Assembly (NCBI GenBank): GCA_020637335.1
Contig: JACJWC010000021.1
Span: 26,358 to 90,357 of the forward strand
Length of the DNA: 64,000 nt
Direction: 5' to 3'
DNA from: Acidobacteriota bacterium
GTDB lineage: Bacteria > Acidobacteriota > Holophagae > Acanthopleuribacterales > Acanthopleuribacteraceae
Made by a program: the position numbers and the translations under genes. The stretch's first letter is position 1. The number at the start of each line of letters is the position of its first letter. Below are positions 35,496-43,461 of this stretch, in pieces. A model generated the notes under the pieces. That model ran no database searches, was not told where the DNA came from, and saw nothing but the letters and a program-made list of their open reading frames with translations.

Positions 35496-36710
35496 TCACA
35501 ATTGGGCCGCGACCCGTTCCATGAAACAGGTCATATTGGCTTTGACACCTGCATTATCGTGGTTGTTGAAATCAAACCACAACATCAATCGATCTTCAGG
35601 ATGGAACCGTGATTTCACCTGTTCCAGGACGGTTTCCGGGGAACCGACCAGAGCATTGTCTACACCCTGTTGAATTCGGGCTGGGTCGATGGTGCCTTCA
35701 ATGGCACACCAGTAGTTTTCCGTCGCCTTTGTAGCGGTTTCACGTGCCTTCTGATCCTTCTGGGCCGTCGAGAGGCCGGGTCCATCTTCGATAAACACCA
35801 AAACGGTTCGCGGCATGTACGTACGTTTCCAGGGCCCACCATCGGGATGGAACGTTTTCATTAAACGTTGATGGGTCGCCTCAATTTGCGGGCCGGGCGT
35901 GAAGCTCAAATTAAACACCCCACACGGATAAAAGGTATTGGCAAAATCCTGCGTGGCCGCATCGTGGGCACCAATCGTTAACCACAGATTCTCGAGCGGT
36001 GCTTCAAGGGGGATCACACCGACTTGATCGAATTCCCAACGCGAGGGCAGCGGAATCTGGTTTTGGTTTTCACCATAAGCGTCTAGGGTCTGCTGCCAAT
36101 GCTCGTCGGTTCGGAAATCGGAACGTTGCAAAACCTGATCCGTGACTTGTTTAGACGAAAAGACTTCGCCTTTAATGAAGCGCAGGAAAATTTCGACCGC
36201 TTCCTGGAAGATTTTGCCGCGTACGATTGGCCAAGCCACTTGTTCCCACGCGTTTCGCGGCTTGATGCCGTAGGGCGTATTGGAGAACGGGAAACGGCCG
36301 GCGGCAAAACCCAATTCCAATTTGCGTTTTTCCGAGCCATCTAGATTGTGGATGCTCAGAAATGTGCGCACGGCTTCGGCGTGGGCGATCGGTCCACCAT
36401 TGCATTGAATATTGCGAATGGCTGAGCCGACATGGATGCGCGAGGTCATGGCAAAAATCTTGTGCGCAACCTGCAAAATATCCGTGTTTAAGCCGATTTC
36501 TCCTTCAAAGTGAGGGATAACCGCGCCCGGATTGCGTTTCTGGACCTGACAGGAAAGGTGGGTTTCAGCGACCCAGGCCGTCCCAAAGCCCAGTGCATCG
36601 GCATGGCGGACCTGATCAAAGAAGTTCTGCAACATGACCCGTTCGGATGGCATGTAACCATCGACTGGCGTTTGACAGATGGAAAAGAAAATATCGAATT
36701 TCATAGACAT
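35496..36710 (-). CDS. LLM-class (luciferase-like) flavin-dependent oxidoreductase
   Basis: A 404-residue TIM-barrel protein of the bacterial luciferase-like family: an N-terminal KFDIFFSICQTP strand, the ALGFGTAWVAETHLS motif and a C-terminal VDNALVGSPETVLEQV that is typical of FMN/F420-binding members. It could be the monooxygenase that hydroxylates the aromatic ring before extradiol cleavage, because no FAD kynurenine 3-monooxygenase is seen. The 5' end overlaps the SDR stop by 10 bases. Confidence 0.87.
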   Translation of the reverse strand: MSMKFDIFFSICQTPVDGYMPSERVMLQNFFDQVRHADALGFGTAWVAETHLSCQVQKRNPGAVIPHFEGEIGLNTDILQVAHKIFAMTSRIHVGSAIRNIQCNGGPIAHAEAVRTFLSIHNLDGSEKRKLELGFAAGRFPFSNTPYGIKPRNAWEQVAWPIVRGKIFQEAVEIFLRFIKGEVFSSKQVTDQVLQRSDFRTDEHWQQTLDAYGENQNQIPLPSRWEFDQVGVIPLEAPLENLWLTIGAHDAATQDFANTFYPCGVFNLSFTPGPQIEATHQRLMKTFHPDGGPWKRTYMPRTVLVFIEDGPGLSTAQKDQKARETATKATENYWCAIEGTIDPARIQQGVDNALVGSPETVLEQVKSRFHPEDRLMLWFDFNNHDNAGVKANMTCFMERVAAQL

Positions 36711-37474
36711 CCGGTGCGACCTCCATCGACCGGTAAGTTGATACCGGAAATGTAACTGGCTTGCGGGCTGGCCAGGAAGGCGATGGCTTGGGCCACTTCG
36801 TCGGCGGAGGCGAAACGGCGCATGGGCACGGAGGCTTTTAAGCGATTACTCACTTCCGTTTCCGCTTCACCGGTTTTGCTGGCCGTTGCTTTGATCAGGT
36901 CTTCCAATCGATCGGTCGCCGTGAAGCCGGGAAGAACATTGTTCACGGTAATTTGGTCCGGGCCCAGTTCTAAAGAAAGCGTTTTGGCCCAATTGGCCAT
37001 GGCCCCGCGAATCGTGTTGGAAACGCCCAAGCCAGGAATGGGGATTTTGACCGAGGTAGAGATAATATTGATGATGCGCCCATATCCAGCTTGACGCATG
37101 CCCGGAACCAGGGCGCGGGTCAACAGGTGCGCGGCCAGAATGTGATCGGAAAAAGCCTGTTCAAACTGATGCGGTTCACTTTCCAGCAAGGGGCCGGCTT
37201 TGGGGCCTGCCATGTTGTTGATCAGGATGTGGATGGGTCCCACTTCCTTCAGGCGTTCGCATAACTGCACTACTTGGTGGCGTTTACTCAAGTCCGTCGC
37301 GAAGATCCAGTGGTTATCGCGCGGCAACTTCTCGTGCAGCACCTCCAATTTGGATTCGGACCGCGAAACAGCCACAATCGTGGCGCCGCGTTTGGCTAAA
37401 AGCAGGGCCGTTGCTGCGCCGATCCCGCGTGAGGCGGCGCAGACCAGAGCGGTTTTTCCGGTTAAATCACTCAT
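36701..37474 (-). CDS. Short-chain dehydrogenase/reductase with atypical active site
   Basis: The start is ATG 37474, giving 257 residues that begin MSDLTGKTALVCAASRGIGA, the Rossmann glycine motif. The usual catalytic Tyr-x-x-x-Lys is not seen: the equivalent position reads GVSNTIRGAMANWAKTL, so Tyr and Lys are replaced by Ser/Asn and Arg. This is shared by a subset of SDR proteins, so it may be an unusual reductase or a non-catalytic one. It overlaps kynA by 8 bases and the LLM gene by 10. Confidence 0.85.
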   Translation of the reverse strand: MSDLTGKTALVCAASRGIGAATALLLAKRGATIVAVSRSESKLEVLHEKLPRDNHWIFATDLSKRHQVVQLCERLKEVGPIHILINNMAGPKAGPLLESEPHQFEQAFSDHILAAHLLTRALVPGMRQAGYGRIINIISTSVKIPIPGLGVSNTIRGAMANWAKTLSLELGPDQITVNNVLPGFTATDRLEDLIKATASKTGEAETEVSNRLKASVPMRRFASADEVAQAIAFLASPQASYISGINLPVDGGRTGCL

Positions 37475-38303
37475 GGCTGCCCCCCAAATAATTGCGCACC
37501 GACCATAATTCCGGGAAGCAGCGCAAGCCGGCCCGAGACTTGAGGAATTCTGCGCCAGAAGAGCCACCTGTGCCACCCAATGCGCCGATGGTTCGGGTCA
37601 CCATCAATATATGGGTCTGCCGCCAACGCGCCAGCTTCTCATCAAAATCGAGCAGCCCTTCAAACATGAGGACCCAGTGGTAATCATTGCCTGGCGCATT
37701 GTAGATATCGCGGTAAATCAATTCCAGGTCCGGGTTGGCTTGGTAGGGCTGTCTGACGTCGCGGTTCAGGATCGTGTCTGGAATGGGGAACCCGGCTTTT
37801 TTCATCGAGCGCAAAAAACTGTCGTAAACGGAAGGCTTTTCCTGGGCTTCCGTTAAGCGGGCGACGACTGCGGGATCGTGTTCAAAAAATTTGAGGAAAA
37901 ACGGTTCCTTAATGCCAAATCGGTATTCCATTAATCGGAACTGAGCAGACTGAAACCCACTTGCGGGACGCAGGAGATCGCGAAACCCGGCAAATTCAAC
38001 CGGCGTCAAGGTGGCCAAAAGCCCGATTTGATGATCCAACAACTCCATGATGGCCGTAATGCGTTTGAGGATCTTGAGCGAGCGGCTGACCAGCCCCTCC
38101 TCAAAGGATTCCACCAACCATTCTGTCTCGTGTAAGAGGTTTTTGAACCAGAGTTCTGAAGCCTGGTGAATTACAATAAAAAACATCTCATCGTGGTGAA
38201 TCGGATCCGAAACTTCCTGTTGCAACGCTAACAGTTGGGGGATCTTGAGATAGGACTGATAGTTCAGTTCCTTAAACTCGAGATTGGCATAAACATCGGT
38301 CAT
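37467..38303 (-). CDS. kynA: Tryptophan 2,3-dioxygenase
   Basis: A 278-residue heme enzyme that opens the indole ring of tryptophan to N-formylkynurenine. Family motifs are clear: an FFIVIHQASELWFKNLLHET opening with the active-site His, FRDLLRPASGFQSAQFR, and the heme-ligand region ARWRQTHILMVTRTIGALGG followed by TGGSSG. Length is normal. ATG 38303 overlaps the yidD stop as ATGA, which makes it the first metabolic gene of the operon. Confidence 0.95.
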   Translation of the reverse strand: MTDVYANLEFKELNYQSYLKIPQLLALQQEVSDPIHHDEMFFIVIHQASELWFKNLLHETEWLVESFEEGLVSRSLKILKRITAIMELLDHQIGLLATLTPVEFAGFRDLLRPASGFQSAQFRLMEYRFGIKEPFFLKFFEHDPAVVARLTEAQEKPSVYDSFLRSMKKAGFPIPDTILNRDVRQPYQANPDLELIYRDIYNAPGNDYHWVLMFEGLLDFDEKLARWRQTHILMVTRTIGALGGTGGSSGAEFLKSRAGLRCFPELWSVRNYLGGSHE

Positions 38304-38596
38304 TTTGGGTTCGGCTCCTCTTCGTGATGGTGATCGGGGTGACCTGCCTGTTCGGCCTTTTCCGTGCCGGGCACAGGGTCATAACCTCCGGGATTAAAGG
38401 GATTACAACGCATGATGCGGTAAATTGTCAAACCTGTGGCTTTAAATACGTTATGCGTTTGAAAGGCCTTGAGGCCATAGGCCGAACAGCTGGGCGTGAA
38501 GCGGCAACTGGGCGGAAATAAGGGCGAAATAAACGCCCGATAAAACTTAATGATCAGAATGGGAATCCCATTGATCACGGTTCGAAAAAACTTCAT
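38300..38596 (-). CDS. yidD: Membrane protein insertion efficiency factor YidD
   Basis: A 98-residue YidD-family protein: an amphipathic N-terminal helix, YRAFISPLFPPSCRFTPSCS with the conserved cysteines, then RIMRCNPFNPGGYDPVP. The acidic and His-rich C-terminal tail is unremarkable. YidD normally sits between rnpA and yidC; here it leads a tryptophan-catabolic operon with a 4-base overlap to kynA. AGAGGGG precedes ATG 38596. Confidence 0.93.
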   Translation of the reverse strand: MKFFRTVINGIPILIIKFYRAFISPLFPPSCRFTPSCSAYGLKAFQTHNVFKATGLTIYRIMRCNPFNPGGYDPVPGTEKAEQAGHPDHHHEEEPNPK

Positions 38597-39093
38597 GATC
38601 CCCTCTGCCCCATTCTAACAGGCAAGGGTAGGCTCTTCTCTAGGCCCAAAATGGACCCAAGCGATAAAAAAAATAGCATCCAGCCAAATCGGGAAAGGAA
38701 GCGCAGGTCCGGCTAATCCAGTCAGGCGAGACGACCCAGCCACCCATGACCTGCTAAAATCGCCAATCGAAACACAAAACCAGCTGATTGATAACCCCAA
38801 ACGATAAACCCCCCAAAACCCGGACCTCGCAAGACACCCGCCCTCGGGTCGCGGGTTGGCAACCGGCAACCCGAACGCCAAATCTACAATTCGCAATAGC
38901 TGGTTATCATCAGAGCCAGGCAAACGGCTTGAGCAAGATTAGCGAAGGGTGGAGCGGAATCGATGAGGCACGAATCGATATCGCGTAACTCTGGAACACG
39001 TCCCGCCCCCCAGAAGCGGTGGCGCGCAATACGAAAACCATGCTGTCAGCAGGGGATTGAGCCCAGGCGCGGGCATAGACATGCTCGCGGAGT

Positions 39094-39138
39094 GCGGCGC
39101 CTCGGCGCCGCTTTTCCCCAACCACCTCGGTGGTTGGG
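39094..39138 (+). repeat. Family B double stem-loop, copy 1
   Basis: Two adjacent perfect stems close the same CTCG loop: 39094-39100 with 39105-39111, and 39117-39125 with 39130-39138. Copy 2 at 42133-42178 has different stem bases but full pairing. Confidence 0.8.
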
Positions 39139-39410
39139 AGCCCCCATAGACCAGCCGAGGCGAATGTTGAGTGTTAAGTATTGGGGGTAAGTTCTATATT
39201 ACCAGGTATTTAAACGCTCAAGATTCAATATCCAACCCTCAATCATCAAGTAATCGCCTTCACTTTTGGTGGTCGGGTGCAAGCATGGAAGCAACGCAAG
39301 TTAATTCCAATTTAACCCCAAACATTGTAATAAGTTGGTGCCCTTGAGCAGGTCCAAACGGGGTTGGTAGCCGCCGAGGCGCCACTCTGAAGTTTGGTCA
39401 TTTTTTGCAG

Positions 39411-39502
39411 TCTGCCCGTAGGGCAAAATGCCAAAGCCCTGGGTGACGAGCAGCGCGAGGAACCCAGGGAAAGGCCCATAAATTGGTGGAGCCCGCCCGG
39501 GC
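39411..39502 (-). repeat. Family A dispersed repeat, copy 1
   Basis: About 90 bases in leftward orientation. It has a GCCC-GTA-GGGC hairpin at one end, a central long stem (CCCTGGGT at 39437-39444 with ACCCAGGG at 39462-39469) and a GCCCGGGC palindrome at the other end. The layout and much of the sequence match 43219-43310 and 61018-61106. Confidence 0.8.
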
Positions 39503-39780
39503 GAAAGACAAGCAGGCGCAGTGTTCATTTGAGAAAATCACGGGCCAAAAGAAAAAAACCTGCCACCCATCAGGGTTTATTCCCATAAGAAACACGCTAC
39601 CTACATGGTTAGCTACTACCTACCTAGGTTGAGTTCAAAGGATACGTTCAAACTTGCATTAGCAGCAAGAAGGCAAAGGATAATGTATGGTTTTGCAGAA
39701 AATGCTCCGATTTATCGACTTCCAAATGTTTTTCCTCATTCGTTTTTGCCGGGTGGCCCAATTTATAGTAGGAGAATAGA

Positions 39781-40284
39781 GTGAGTAATATCGATAAATG
39801 TATAGAGGGATTGCAACAGTATGAATGGTTTTCTTGTGTTGGAACTGGGTTCCCTAACACTTCTGAATTTCAGGGAGTACGTAAGGTGTTTTCTTGGGAG
39901 GACGCCATAAAGTGGTGTAATGCTCCAATTTCTGTTTGGTGCAGAATTGAAACAGAAAATTTGTTGATGGCAAGCGTAAGGTCCAATTCCCCAAATCGTT
40001 ATCAAGACTGGAATAATGTGGCTATAGAAAATCAATTGAAGGTGCAATTAATTCTGAATGAATTCGTCATGAAAAGGGCTCCAGAAAAGTATGCCGATTC
40101 AATTAAATTGTATATTCAATCACAACTTGTGGGTTTGCTTCTCGAAGTATTTTTTGGTGATTGCTCTTCGATAGATTTGTTTCAACAACAATTTAAATGG
40201 TATGAAAAAGGGTTTTTTCCTTGTGGTTGGCATGTTGATTCTCCTGAAGGGTTTCCGGATGCCTCAAAATTTGTGGTTTTTTGA
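39781..40284 (+). CDS. Orphan hypothetical protein, AT-rich (possible immunity protein)
   Basis: A 167-residue protein starting at GTG 39781 with AGGAG well placed upstream. It is acidic and aromatic-rich (IDKCIEGLQQYEWFSCVGTG, later FKWYEKGFFPCGWHVD). No family is recognised. Its AT-rich codon use contrasts with the surrounding chromosome and it sits alone among repeats and a transposase remnant, which points to horizontal transfer. Small orphan proteins of this kind are often immunity genes left from polymorphic-toxin loci, but no toxin is visible here. Confidence 0.65.
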   Translation: MSNIDKCIEGLQQYEWFSCVGTGFPNTSEFQGVRKVFSWEDAIKWCNAPISVWCRIETENLLMASVRSNSPNRYQDWNNVAIENQLKVQLILNEFVMKRAPEKYADSIKLYIQSQLVGLLLEVFFGDCSSIDLFQQQFKWYEKGFFPCGWHVDSPEGFPDASKFVVF

Positions 40285-40500
40285 GAAGGGACCAAAAAAG
40301 GGGGGATATGGGGTTTTAAGCAGTGAGAAATTTAGTTAGCCATTGGTTATCTCCTTCAATTTTTGTGTTTTTTCGATGAGACGGGCTACGTCGGGACAGA
40401 CACTCATCCTCTGGATTGCGGACAGTTGGGGGTCATCGCGTTGTTTGGGTACTTTTGGGTGAATTGGATCATGGAGGTGGGGCCCAGCCTGTCGGGTTGC
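40285..40500 (+). repeat. Family D degenerate repeat, copy 1 (downstream of an orphan gene)
   Basis: The stretch after the 167-residue orphan gene (GAAGGGACCAAAAAAGGGG, then GTGAGAAATTTAGTT and a T-rich segment) aligns loosely with 41525-41760, which lies after the second orphan gene. The similarity fades after about 200 bases. Confidence 0.5.
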
Positions 40501-40594
40501 CGTTCCAGGCCCCGAAGAAATGAGGCGGTGCCGTGAGGGTCCTTGATCGGTAGCTTTATAAAAACGCCTCATCACAATTGGCGCCAGACAAAGC

Positions 40595-40810
40595 ATGAAC
40601 CGAAAAGGCTACTGTTGGGACAACGCAGTGATGGAGAGTTTCTTTGGCAGCCTCAAAAGAGAATGGGTCTGCAGCTAAACGTATTCATCCCGATTAGAGG
40701 TCAAGGGCGATGTAGCCTTTTTCATCGAAGGCTTCTATAACACGATCCGAATCCACACCTTCTTAGGAACATCACCCAAAACCTTGCAAAAGCAGCATCG
40801 AGTGGCATAA
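40595..40810 (+). pseudogene. IS3-family transposase (OrfB) C-terminal remnant
   Basis: One frame reads MNRKGYCWDNAVMESFFGSL, then KREWV, which is the region around the catalytic Glu of IS3/IS2-type DDE transposases. It continues as GDVAFFIEGFYNTIRIHTFL and GTSPKTL, the usual C-terminus. An in-frame TAA at 40676-40678 interrupts it, and the N-terminal catalytic Asp residues are missing. I found no terminal inverted repeats, so this is a decayed fragment. It lies between the two AT-rich orphan genes. Confidence 0.85.
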
Positions 40811-40871
40811 TCAACTCTAAACAACCAACTGTCCACTAAATCGAGGTAAGATCAGTCATGGAGCTTCTATA

Positions 40872-41264
40872 ATGTTTGACAAAGAATGTTTTGAGAAAAT
40901 GTTTGATTTGGAAGTTCCATTGGAACTTGATCGGCTATATCGGGATAAAGATTTAATTGAATCTCATGCAGTGGGATTTAAATTTCGTGATATACAATTT
41001 GTTGTAGAAGTTCAGTATTTTTCTGATATGGGAAACCTGGAGAGTTACGAAGTAGAAAAAAATTATTTTATCTTTGCGATAGATACAGATGGTTTTGAGT
41101 TAATCGTTGATGTCACATCGCCTGATTTGGAAATTCTACAACGCGAATATGGAAAAGTTGATGCAATAGGTGTAAAGCTTGGCCAAATTCTTACTGCAGA
41201 AAAATATGAATTAAAGAGATCTGAGATTGACTATAAACGAAAAACATTTGATGGAAATTGGTGA
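40872..41264 (+). CDS. Orphan hypothetical protein, acidic (possible immunity protein)
   Basis: A 130-residue acidic protein starting at ATG 40872 with GGAG 9 bases upstream. It has alternating beta strands (FRDIQFVVEVQYFSD, NYFIFAIDTDGFELIVDVTS) and no recognised family. Like the gene at 39781 it is AT-rich and isolated, and it is followed by a family D repeat. An immunity-type role is a guess from size, acidity and setting. Confidence 0.62.
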   Translation: MFDKECFEKMFDLEVPLELDRLYRDKDLIESHAVGFKFRDIQFVVEVQYFSDMGNLESYEVEKNYFIFAIDTDGFELIVDVTSPDLEILQREYGKVDAIGVKLGQILTAEKYELKRSEIDYKRKTFDGNW

Positions 41265-41289
41265 ACTTGGAACTTTGAAAGCACGACGT

Positions 41290-41400
41290 ATTGTCCGAAT
41301 TTCCGGAAAGGGTAGAGGGACTGATTTGGTGCCTGGAATTTTTGAAAGCAGACCAAAAAATGGGAGTTTTGGGATGTTAGGGTCCTGATATCTGAATTCC
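41290..41400 (+). repeat. Family D degenerate repeat, copy 2
   Basis: CCGGAAAGGGT, TGATTTGG and GACCA followed by AAATGGGAGTTTTGG recur in the same order about 200 bases further on (41488-41560), indicating an imperfect tandem duplication after the second orphan gene. Confidence 0.55.
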
Positions 41401-41487
41401 TGGTGGCGTAAGGCGTAAGATACCAAAAGTTGGTTCGTGGGAAATTGGTAAGGTGTTATACAGTCCCAGTGCTGTACTTTCCGCGTG

Positions 41488-41760
41488 CCCGGAAAGGGTT
41501 GAGGGGTTGATTTGGGCCCTTGTTTTCTTGGGAAGGGACCACGAAATGGGAGTTTTGGTGTATTAGGGCGTGAGAAATTTAGTTTGGCACTGGATGTTGC
41601 CTTCTTTTTTGTTGCTTTTTGATGAAACGGAAGGCGTTTGGACGCACGCCATCCTGCTTTCGTACGGACAGTTTTGTTTCGTCAAGTCGGTTTGATTTTT
41701 CCAGGTGTTTTTCGTCATGGGGGGAGGATCTAGCCTGTCAAATCGTTCACAGGAAACCGT
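41488..41760 (+). repeat. Family D degenerate repeat, copy 3
   Basis: The first part repeats 41290-41400. The second part, from GTGAGAAATTTAGTTTGG on, matches the sequence after the first orphan gene at 40316-40500. Confidence 0.55.
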
Positions 41761-42132
41761 TGCTGACGGGGCAAGCAGGCCGAAAAAGGTGCGAAGTCCT
41801 GGGGGGTTGAGAATTGTCAGCCAAGCTGGCTGACCCACGTGGTTTGTTTGCGGTTTGGTGCGGCTTTCGATTTGGTTGGTGCGATGGGGTTTTGGTCCCA
41901 GACCTTCTATCGTCGGTGTGGGCTCACGGGTCAATCGGCTTCCTTGTGGAAGCTTGATTTTGATTTTGCGGGTGCCATTTACGTAGGCATGGATTTTTGG
42001 GAATTAGTCTAGGCACCCGAGCTGCCTTGCGCCTCATTGATCGTGTCTCTGTTTGGGTGGTTTTCTCTAGCCTGGGTAATCGGGTAAAAGTCGGGCTGCG
42101 GAAGGGCTTGGAAGGCATCTCCTTCGTGGAGT

Positions 42133-42178
42133 GCTGCACCTCGGTGCAGCTCTTTACCCTTCCACCTCGGTGGAAGGG
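42133..42178 (+). repeat. Family B double stem-loop, copy 2
   Basis: Stems 42133-42139 with 42144-42150 and 42157-42165 with 42170-42178, both with the CTCG loop. The stem bases differ from copy 1 (39094-39138) by paired, compensating changes. GGAGTGC precedes the first stem in both copies. Confidence 0.8.
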
Positions 42179-42275
42179 CTCTGTGTCGCCGGTAAGGGTT
42201 GGGCCAACCGGATGCTGGTTTGGGACGTGGATTTTTTTGGGGTCGGACTTGGGATTGATGCGTTTTCATGAGTCC

Positions 42276-42458
42276 GGGCGGGGTTGGTCGCCATCGAGAT
42301 GGCGACCGCGGGAGCTGTTTGGAGAAACAGCACGCCACGAAGGAGCTGGTGTCCGGCGTTTGCGCGGGTGATACGGCTGGTGTGGCGCGGGTTGGTCACC
42401 CGCGGATGGGGCGGAGCCCCATTATGGAATGTTGGGTAGGGTATGGCCATTTAAGCCC
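42276..42458 (+). repeat. Family C hairpin mosaic, copy 1
   Basis: About 180 bases containing four consecutive palindromes: 42286-42294/42299-42307 (loop CGAG), 42314-42320/42325-42331 (loop GGAG), 42386-42392/42398-42404, and 42408-42412/42416-42420. A GTTGGGTAGGGTATGGCC tail follows. Confidence 0.82.
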
Positions 42459-42564
42459 AATCAGGAGCGCTCGCCCAAACTATGGTGGGATGATGCTGGA
42501 TAAACTTTGGTGGCCTTGTTATGTCTCGCCGCTTGGTTTGAGTTGGCAAACCGGCGGTAATTGC

Positions 42565-42671
42565 GCCCTTTCAGGGCTTTTGGGAAATTATGGTGGCGGC
42601 TCCCGGGCCTGCGTGGGCTCGCCGCGCTCGCCAACTTGACCCGGGCTTTGAAAATCTCGGCCTTTCAGGCC
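42565..42671 (+). repeat. Family A dispersed repeat, copy 2
   Basis: The flanking hairpins GCCCTTTCAGGGC (42565-42577) and GGCCTTTCAGGCC (42659-42671) enclose a CCCGGGCCT...GACCCGGG central stem and the CTCGCCGCGCTCGCC core. This is the same plan as the other family A copies. Confidence 0.72.
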
Positions 42672-42682
42672 TCCGGGATGGG

Positions 42683-42729
42683 GGGGAGCCCCATTAAGGG
42701 ATGTTGGGTAGGGTATGGCCATTTAAGCC
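42683..42729 (+). repeat. Family C tail, isolated copy
   Basis: GGGGGAGCCCCATTA and the GTTGGGTAGGGTATGGCC tail repeat the end of family C copy 1 (42408-42458) almost exactly, without the upstream hairpins. Confidence 0.75.
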
Positions 42730-42943
42730 AAAGTTTGAGCTGAAAAGGCGCTGCGCCAATGTTGGAAAGATGCTGAATCAATTCCTGGAAATTGAGCTTA
42801 ATTCGGGGTTTTTGGTGGGTTGAACCGTTGGACTTCCCGGGTAGCCAACCCGGGCCACAAGGGGGGGTTAGCAGGTGGGCGACCCTGAGCACAGTTAGCG
42901 GCACTTTGTGGGTTTGGGTGAATTGGTGCGGGTTCGTTGGTGC

Positions 42944-43141
42944 GGGCGGGGTTGGTCGCCATCGAGATGGCGACCGCAGGAGCTGTTTCGAGAAACAACA
43001 CGCCACGAAGGAGCTGGTGTCACGTGTTCGCGCGGGTGATACGGCTGGCGTGGGTCGAGCATTAGCGCGGGTGAGACGGCTGGTGTGGCGCGGGTTGGTT
43101 ACCCGCGGATGGGGCGGAGCCCCATTATGGAAGGTTGGGTA
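42944..43141 (+). repeat. Family C hairpin mosaic, copy 3 (with internal duplication)
   Basis: It is nearly identical to copy 1 over about 170 bases: stem 42954-42962/42967-42975, then the GCTGTTT stem, the ACGCCACGAAGGAGCTGGTG linker and the GGGGCGGAGCCCC hairpin. The unit GCGCGGGTGAnACGGCTGG is duplicated inside, so this copy is longer. Confidence 0.82.
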
Positions 43142-43218
43142 CGGTAGATGTCAAGAAAGATGTCGTGAATTTGATGTCCGGGGAGTTGGGGTCAATTGCC
43201 TGGTTGCTTGATCCTTTC

Positions 43219-43310
43219 GCCCATCCGGGCTCCCCCCGTTTTATTTGGGTTTTCCCAGGGCTCCGCGCTGCGCTTGTCGCCCTGGGCTCTGACCTTATGC
43301 CCATCCGGGC
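43219..43310 (+). repeat. Family A dispersed repeat, copy 3
   Basis: GCCCATCCGGGC hairpins mark both ends (43219-43230 and 43299-43310). The centre is CCCAGGG-CTCCGCGCTGCGCTTGTCG-CCCTGGG. Confidence 0.82.
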
Positions 43311-43353
43311 ACTCCCGGACCGCACTGTGCGTTGGCTCAATCAAAACAAAAAT

Positions 43354-43446
43354 GCGACTGCAGGCGCTGTGTCCAGAAACAGCAGTCCGCGAAGGAGCTG
43401 GTGTCCAGCGTTTGCGCGGGTGAAACGGAGGGTGTGGCGCGGGTGA
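43354..43446 (+). repeat. Family C partial copy
   Basis: It matches positions 42302-42392 of family C copy 1, including the CGAAGGAGCTGGTGTCC and GTTTGCGCGGGTGA blocks, with diverged stems. Confidence 0.7.
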
Positions 43447-43461
43447 ACGTGGTTGGGGTTC

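Larger units (their letters stand above)
38597..39780. other. Gene-free accessory region with palindromic repeats
   Basis: Nearly 1.2 kb with no reading frame that looks coding. It holds the double-hairpin repeat at 39094-39138 and the imperfect-palindrome repeat at 39411-39502. Base composition becomes AT-rich after about 39600, ahead of the orphan gene at 39781. Confidence 0.7.
41265..43461. other. Gene-free accessory region made of repeats
   Basis: About 2.2 kb with no credible gene. It consists mainly of family D copies (41290-41760), family B copy 2, three family C mosaics and two family A copies, listed separately. Open frames across it are long because of GC-rich repeat content, not because of coding. 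The next gene ends at 43462, directly against the repeats. Confidence 0.75.

Noticed and set aside
41563..43211. Several 100-140 codon frames on both strands of the 41.5-43.2 kb region
   Set aside because: They coincide with the hairpin repeats. Frames open on both strands at once are a by-product of the repeat composition, and homologous frames recur only because the DNA repeats.
42276..43446. Possible CRISPR array
   Set aside because: The repeats are long, palindromic, few and unevenly spaced, with no uniform spacers and no cas genes nearby.
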